Below, in pieces: positions 59,582 to 64,000 of a DNA stretch of 64,000 nt. The notes under the pieces were generated by a model. The model ran no database searches and was not told where the DNA came from. It worked only from the letters and a program-made list of their open reading frames with translations. This DNA is from Daphnia carinata (lineage: Eukaryota; Arthropoda; Branchiopoda; Diplostraca; Daphniidae). The translations under genes and the position numbers were made by a program. The stretch lies in NCBI RefSeq assembly GCF_022539665.2, contig NC_081331.1:12122638-12186637 (forward strand), written 5' to 3'. How positions within the stretch are numbered: position 1 is the first letter of the stretch; every line of letters starts with the position of its first letter.

Positions 59582-61244
59582 AAGAAAACGATCAATACTT
59601 AGAGGAAGTACCGATTTGCAGACAGTTGCTTGCCGGGATCCTTCGGGAAAAGAGATCTTTGCTTTTATATCGAAGCACACTTTTGGTAATATATTAGCAA
59701 GTGATTTAAAAAATTGATCGTAGTTTCACGGCTGTTTTTTTATTTTAGATTATTCTGTGTCCAGCCTCCTTCTGACTTGCATATGGCGTTCATGATACCT
59801 GTAGTTCGTAATGACTGGGATATGTGGTTGCGCTCCCAGAAGCCTCATCCGCCGGATAAATTCTCACGTAAAGGACAGGTAAGACGTTCTTGTCCAATAA
59901 TTGATATGATTCCTTGAATCAGCAAAGCTAAAATGACGATATTCTTTCCGTTTATAATTGGTTTATATATGTAATGGGCAAGGAACTATTTTCAAAAGAA
60001 CTTGTTGATTTGGCACTACTGCTTGAAGTCTCCATGTGATTGGGCATCACCCGATTATATGGGTGAAGCTAGCAAATGGTCTCTATTGAGCCTCGTCATT
60101 TTGATAATGTGCTTCATTTGGAAACTGTGTATATTTAAGCTGTAAAAAAAAAGGTTTTAAAAAACTTTACTGCGCCGCCACCCGCTGCCTTAGAACAGCC
60201 TTTAGCAAACTAATAACTAAAGTTGTGATTGCTTAAACCATCTATCTCATGTAACGCGTTACTACCACAAACTTTTATTGCCCTCAGTTTGAAGTGCCAG
60301 CCTATGTGTCGATCACTGAGCAATACCTTATAAGGTAGGCCCAATTGCGAAACCTGCATGTGGCAGCAAATCCGCTACCGGTCGATTGTTTTGGCTGTAT
60401 TGATTTTAGCATGTTAGACTAGGTTATTTCGTACTACCGTCAGTGTTTTACTCATCTTCTTTAGAAACGCAACAGAAATGTCAAAATGTAGATATAGGGA
60501 CAATAAGTCATTTCACGAATTTTAGTGCAAGGAAAACCTTTAACTTGTATAGCTCATAAGACGTTTATGCTTATATACCCTATTAGATCATAGTTCCAGT
60601 TATAGCATGCATTTTCAGTTTGCTAAATCTGACTTCTGTTTACTCTATCGCACATAACCAGACTGCACAAAGCCGTGCTGGTGATCCAAGTTTACTAACC
60701 ACTCCTGACGGCAGCGGTGGCATTGTAGTGGAAAATGCTCGTAGGAAAAGAAGCTTGGCAATTGAGATTCGTAACCAGCAACATTTGAGGATCAGTGGTG
60801 GCAGTCTTCCTTCTAATTTCCAATCAGCCCATGTCGGGCTGCCAGTTAGCCAATCTTCTTTGCGACATGGACGACCTTCAATTTCACGTTTCCGCTCGAT
60901 GCACAGTAGCTGCCGAATCGGAAACAGTCATGCTTTCGAATCAGAATCACCAATTTCGCCAATTAAACCTAAGAATGTGGAAACTGCTTCCTTGCCCAAC
61001 TGTTTCGAGGTGACTTCCTCAATCGCCATTTCTTTGATGAAAATTATTAATCATCGAAATCTATCGTTTGTTTTAAATTAAGGAAGTATCTTCGTCGGCG
61101 AAAATAGGCTCGCAAAATTCTCTACAAAAATTTCAGGCACGTTTAGTTGATCGCCTCCGCCGATCGCTGCGCCTAAGTTCTTCGTCTGCAGCCGATGGAG
61201 GAGATAACTGCGAAGGAGACAATGGTAGTCGCACGTCATCATAA
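59530..61244 (+). CDS. Unrecognised conserved-looking protein, 289 residues, five exons
   Basis: Exons 59530-59685, 59765-59878, 60288-60334, 60619-61009 and 61083-61244 (TAA) join without any phase conflict. The N-terminal third looks like a folded domain with high-information sequence: MSFFESCLRGIFKGVPLKEN, EEVPICRQLLAGILREKR, HMAFMIPVVRNDWDMWLRSQ, KPHPPDKFSRKGQFEVPAYV. The C-terminal half is Ser/Arg/Gln-rich and basic (LVDRLRRSLRLSSSS) and probably disordered. I see no signal peptide, membrane segment or catalytic motif, and I cannot name the family. The start is the first ATG in frame; it is preceded at once by a TAG, which could instead be a splice acceptor, so upstream exons are possible. 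Two AATAAA signals lie at 61747-61757. Confidence 0.65.
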
Positions 61245-62160
61245 CATACACGGTATTTGCAGGGCAATCATCCAACAAATGACGCTTAGCATATTGTGAA
61301 AATCAAGAAACTAACCGGAAAACGCTGGTTAGTGATGACGTCAGACGAGGATTTTCCCTATATTTCCTGCCCCTTATAAATCCGGTTCCGGAGTAGTAAT
61401 CGGATATCTAAATACTAGCTGTTTTTTGGCCGCCCCTGGCAATATATCCTTTTTATTTTTCATAAACACACATTACATATCTTCTTTGTATTCATATAAA
61501 ATTGTGTAATATCAAGCGTGTCCTGTGTTGGTTTAATGTATATACATCTCTATAGTATATGATCACTAAATATTCCAATAATCGGAATGTTCATACTTAT
61601 TGTTACGGTATTGCAACGTTGTGAGCTATGGTAACAAGAATTGTGAAATCATAAACTGACCATGTAAATGTCGAACTTTATGCACGTTTTCAAGCGGTCC
61701 CCGCTACCTTGACAACCCTATTTTATGCAAAAGTAAAAAAAGATAAAATAAAATAAACATGTAACCATCTACGGAATATATGAGATTTTGTCTAGCATCA
61801 GCTGCTACTCAACAAAACAAAATAATGATCCTCGCTTTTGCTTTACATCGGTCATCAAAACATCCCTAGTTCGATCATTTTCACCTGAAATGGAAACCAA
61901 GGTGTGGGGGAAAAAAAGGAGGGAAAAGGCAATACGTGTTACGTAAATGCGAGAAGCTGGTGAAGTATGCGTCCTTCTCTCCCATCCCCAAACACATGGT
62001 GACTTGTAGGCTCTTGAAGCTAACGTTAGATGGCGTTAACGTATGTTACCGAAAATGCGCTTGACGCCATTTTTTTAAGCTATTCGGTTTTTGACGGCTT
62101 GGTAAATTCAAACCGGCAAAAGAGAATTCCCATCCTTGTTTCGATTGTCAGAGTGCAAAA
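61245..62160. other. Intergenic region with CRE and polyadenylation signals
   Basis: A perfect TGACGTCA is at 61336-61343, and overlapping AATAAA signals at 61747-61757 fit the upstream gene. The last part before 62161 is probably the promoter of the hnRNP U-like gene. No other gene was seen. Confidence 0.5.
61336..61343. promoter_or_regulatory. Perfect CRE palindrome (TGACGTCA)
   Basis: CREB/ATF consensus, 825 bases upstream of the hnRNP U-like start. Confidence 0.3.
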
Positions 62161-63957
62161 ATGCCCCTGAAAGACCTCGACAAGCTTACCGTTGTCAAGC
62201 TTCGTGCCGAGTTAATAGCCCGAGGTTTGGACTCGAAAGGTAATAAGCCCTTTCTGGTGGAGCGACTTCGCTTCGCCATTGAGCAAGAGGAGCAGCACGG
62301 AGTAGCCAGACCCGAAATCAAAATGTTCACCTCCGAGAATCAATTAGGTGACACGAGTATGGACCAGGAACCCGAAATGGAAGACGAAGCTGCTGGTGAG
62401 AATGAAGCTGATGAAAGCTTCACATCTAACCCCAACCAAGTGGGCAATGGCTCAAATGGCACCACAGAAGGTATGTGCACATTTTCTTTTAAGCAAATAG
62501 TTTAATTTATAACTAAATTGGATGTGTACACTATTTGATTGTGGAATACAGTGTCAGATAATGCTTTGAATAATGGAACACACATCAGCTGCACCGACAA
62601 GCCTTTTAAAACAGAAGAGACCTTGCCGGAAGCAATAGCTGAACCCACATTTATTGAAGCATCTAAAAAAATCTCTGCTGATACATCTCCTTTAACTGAG
62701 GCAGCTGTTAAAGAAGGGAATGCAGAAGAAGTAGATAACAGTACAAATTCTGCCCTTGATGACAGTGTAATGGCTGTCTATGGAGGGAAAGATGAAACTT
62801 TTATGGAGAATAGTACTTTAGAACAATCTGTAGACATGACAGTTGACCGAACTAATGATAATGTAACAAATAACTTGACCTCAAATTCTAGTAATCTTGA
62901 TGTTAAAGATACTAGTTCAACACCAAAAGACACCACAGAAGCTTCCAGTGTTGATACTGAAAAGGCCTCCGTTAGTATTAACCAAACAGATGCATCTGCT
63001 CAAAGTGAGACAGTTTCGGTTGATAGTGAGGCAAAAGAGCAAAACAAGGTTTCAGATGTCACATCACAGGCTGAAATAACAGATGCTGTTATCAAAGCAG
63101 AAGAACCTATTGCTGATGAAAAGGATGCAGATTCTGCACCACCTCAGGTTGAAGCAAAAGAAGAGGAGAAAATGGAAGCCTCATCAGCTGTGGAGACTGA
63201 AGCAACTCAAGGAAGTGAGAGTCCATCAAAAGAAGGAACAATAGAAGATAAAAGTGACAGGGGAAGCAAACGACAAAGAGATAGGTAATCAATCTACAGT
63301 TTGCATTTGGTATCGCGTAACCTCATGTTTGTGTGGCTGTACAATTAGATCTTCAAGTCCAGCTAATGTAAATAAAGTAGCGGAAGGTCCACCGCCCGAA
63401 GATGAGCCCGAATTCGATGCAAGTTTGGTCCTCCTTGATTGGTACAATTCAGATCTCAACTTAACCATAAGCAAAACTGATTTCGTCACTGCTTCTCCTC
63501 TAACGGAATCGGGGTTCGCATACATGTGGGCCGGTGCTCGTGCAACTTATGGATTTTCAACTGGAAAAATTTGCTACGAGGTTAAGGTAAGTTAACCACT
63601 TCGTAATAAAGTATCTCCTCGAAAAGCCGATACTAATTTGCCATTTGGCTGATGTCAGGTGGTAGAGAATTTGGCAGTTTCTCACCTTGAGGAATCAGAA
63701 CCCAATCATCATGTTGTGCGAGTCGGATGGTCTGTCGATTCTACCACGTATCAATTAGGTATGGCGGCAAAACACTTCTTTAAATTTCATTATTTTGTGC
63801 TCAGAAGCAAAATGCATTACCAAATGAATTTTGTTCCCGTAAAGGCGAAGATCCATTTTCGTATGGGTATGGAGGTACAGGGAAAATTTCTCAGAATTGC
63901 GAATTCAAGGACTATGGGGTGCCTTTCCAGTTGAATGACGTTGTTGGTGTTTACTTG
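62161..63957 (+). CDS. HNRNPU-like: hnRNP U-like SAP and SPRY protein, 5' part (gene continues off the right edge)
   Basis: Exons 62161-62470, 62552-63284, 63349-63586, 63659-63758 and 63845-63957 join in phases 1, 2, 0 and 1; the last ends at a phase 0 donor. Residues 1-45 form a SAP DNA/scaffold-binding domain ([29 protein letters not shown]). Exon 2 codes about 240 acidic, Ser/Thr/Glu-rich residues. Exons 3-5 begin the SPRY domain: [63 protein letters not shown]. This order matches hnRNP U and its paralogues, nuclear proteins that bind RNA and chromatin. The dead-kinase-like NTPase domain and RGG tail expected next are outside the window. The start context (CAAAA-ATG-C) is good. Confidence 0.9.
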
Positions 63958-64000
63958 GTAAGCGTTTGGTAGAAAGGTCCAAAGTAATTTTCTCTGATCC

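Overview
The window looks like animal nuclear DNA from an arthropod, probably a branchiopod crustacean of the Daphnia type. That assignment is inference. It rests on AT-rich intergenic DNA with many simple repeats, GT-AG introns that are often only 60-110 bases, and gene models that match metazoan families but lack vertebrate features. No bacterial, viral or organellar genes were seen. All exon models below were built by eye from splice sites and reading-frame phase. Where joined exons are given, every intron phase matches.

Layout. (1) 964-2545, minus strand: the first coding exon of an FNDC3-family gene, which runs off the left edge. (2) About 2.6-19.2 kb: a gene-poor stretch with microsatellites, a candidate TATA promoter near 13.7 kb and a cluster of perfect CRE sites. 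(3) 19.3-53.2 kb, plus strand: a nine-exon cyclic nucleotide-gated (CNG) channel gene with a 21.4 kb first intron. Its 4.3 kb second intron holds an antisense gene for a predicted secreted protein (42.88-43.54 kb), further antisense coding-looking exons (43.70-44.19 kb) and a repeat element. (4) 53.9-56.6 kb, minus strand: a complete 13-exon ALG9 mannosyltransferase gene, convergent with the channel gene. (5) 57.0-57.7 kb: tRNA-derived SINE-like sequence. (6) 58.8-59.3 kb, plus strand: MED11, a Mediator subunit. (7) 59.5-61.2 kb, plus strand: a five-exon gene for a protein I do not recognise. (8) 62.2 kb to the right edge, plus strand: the 5' part of an hnRNP U-like SAP/SPRY gene.

The genes do not form a pathway. 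The left two thirds is one large, sparsely coding neural/sensory-type locus (the CNG channel). The right 11 kb is a compact cluster of housekeeping genes (N-glycan assembly, transcription, RNA binding).

The most notable signals beyond the gene list are: a 44-base near-identical relic of the channel's S2-S3 exon lying 2.4 kb upstream of the real one, with mostly synonymous differences; seven perfect TGACGTCA sites where about one is expected, three of them in 1.85 kb upstream of the channel's first coding exon; a glycine replacing the usual acidic residue in the pore of an otherwise CNGA-like channel; and antisense genes inside the channel's intron.
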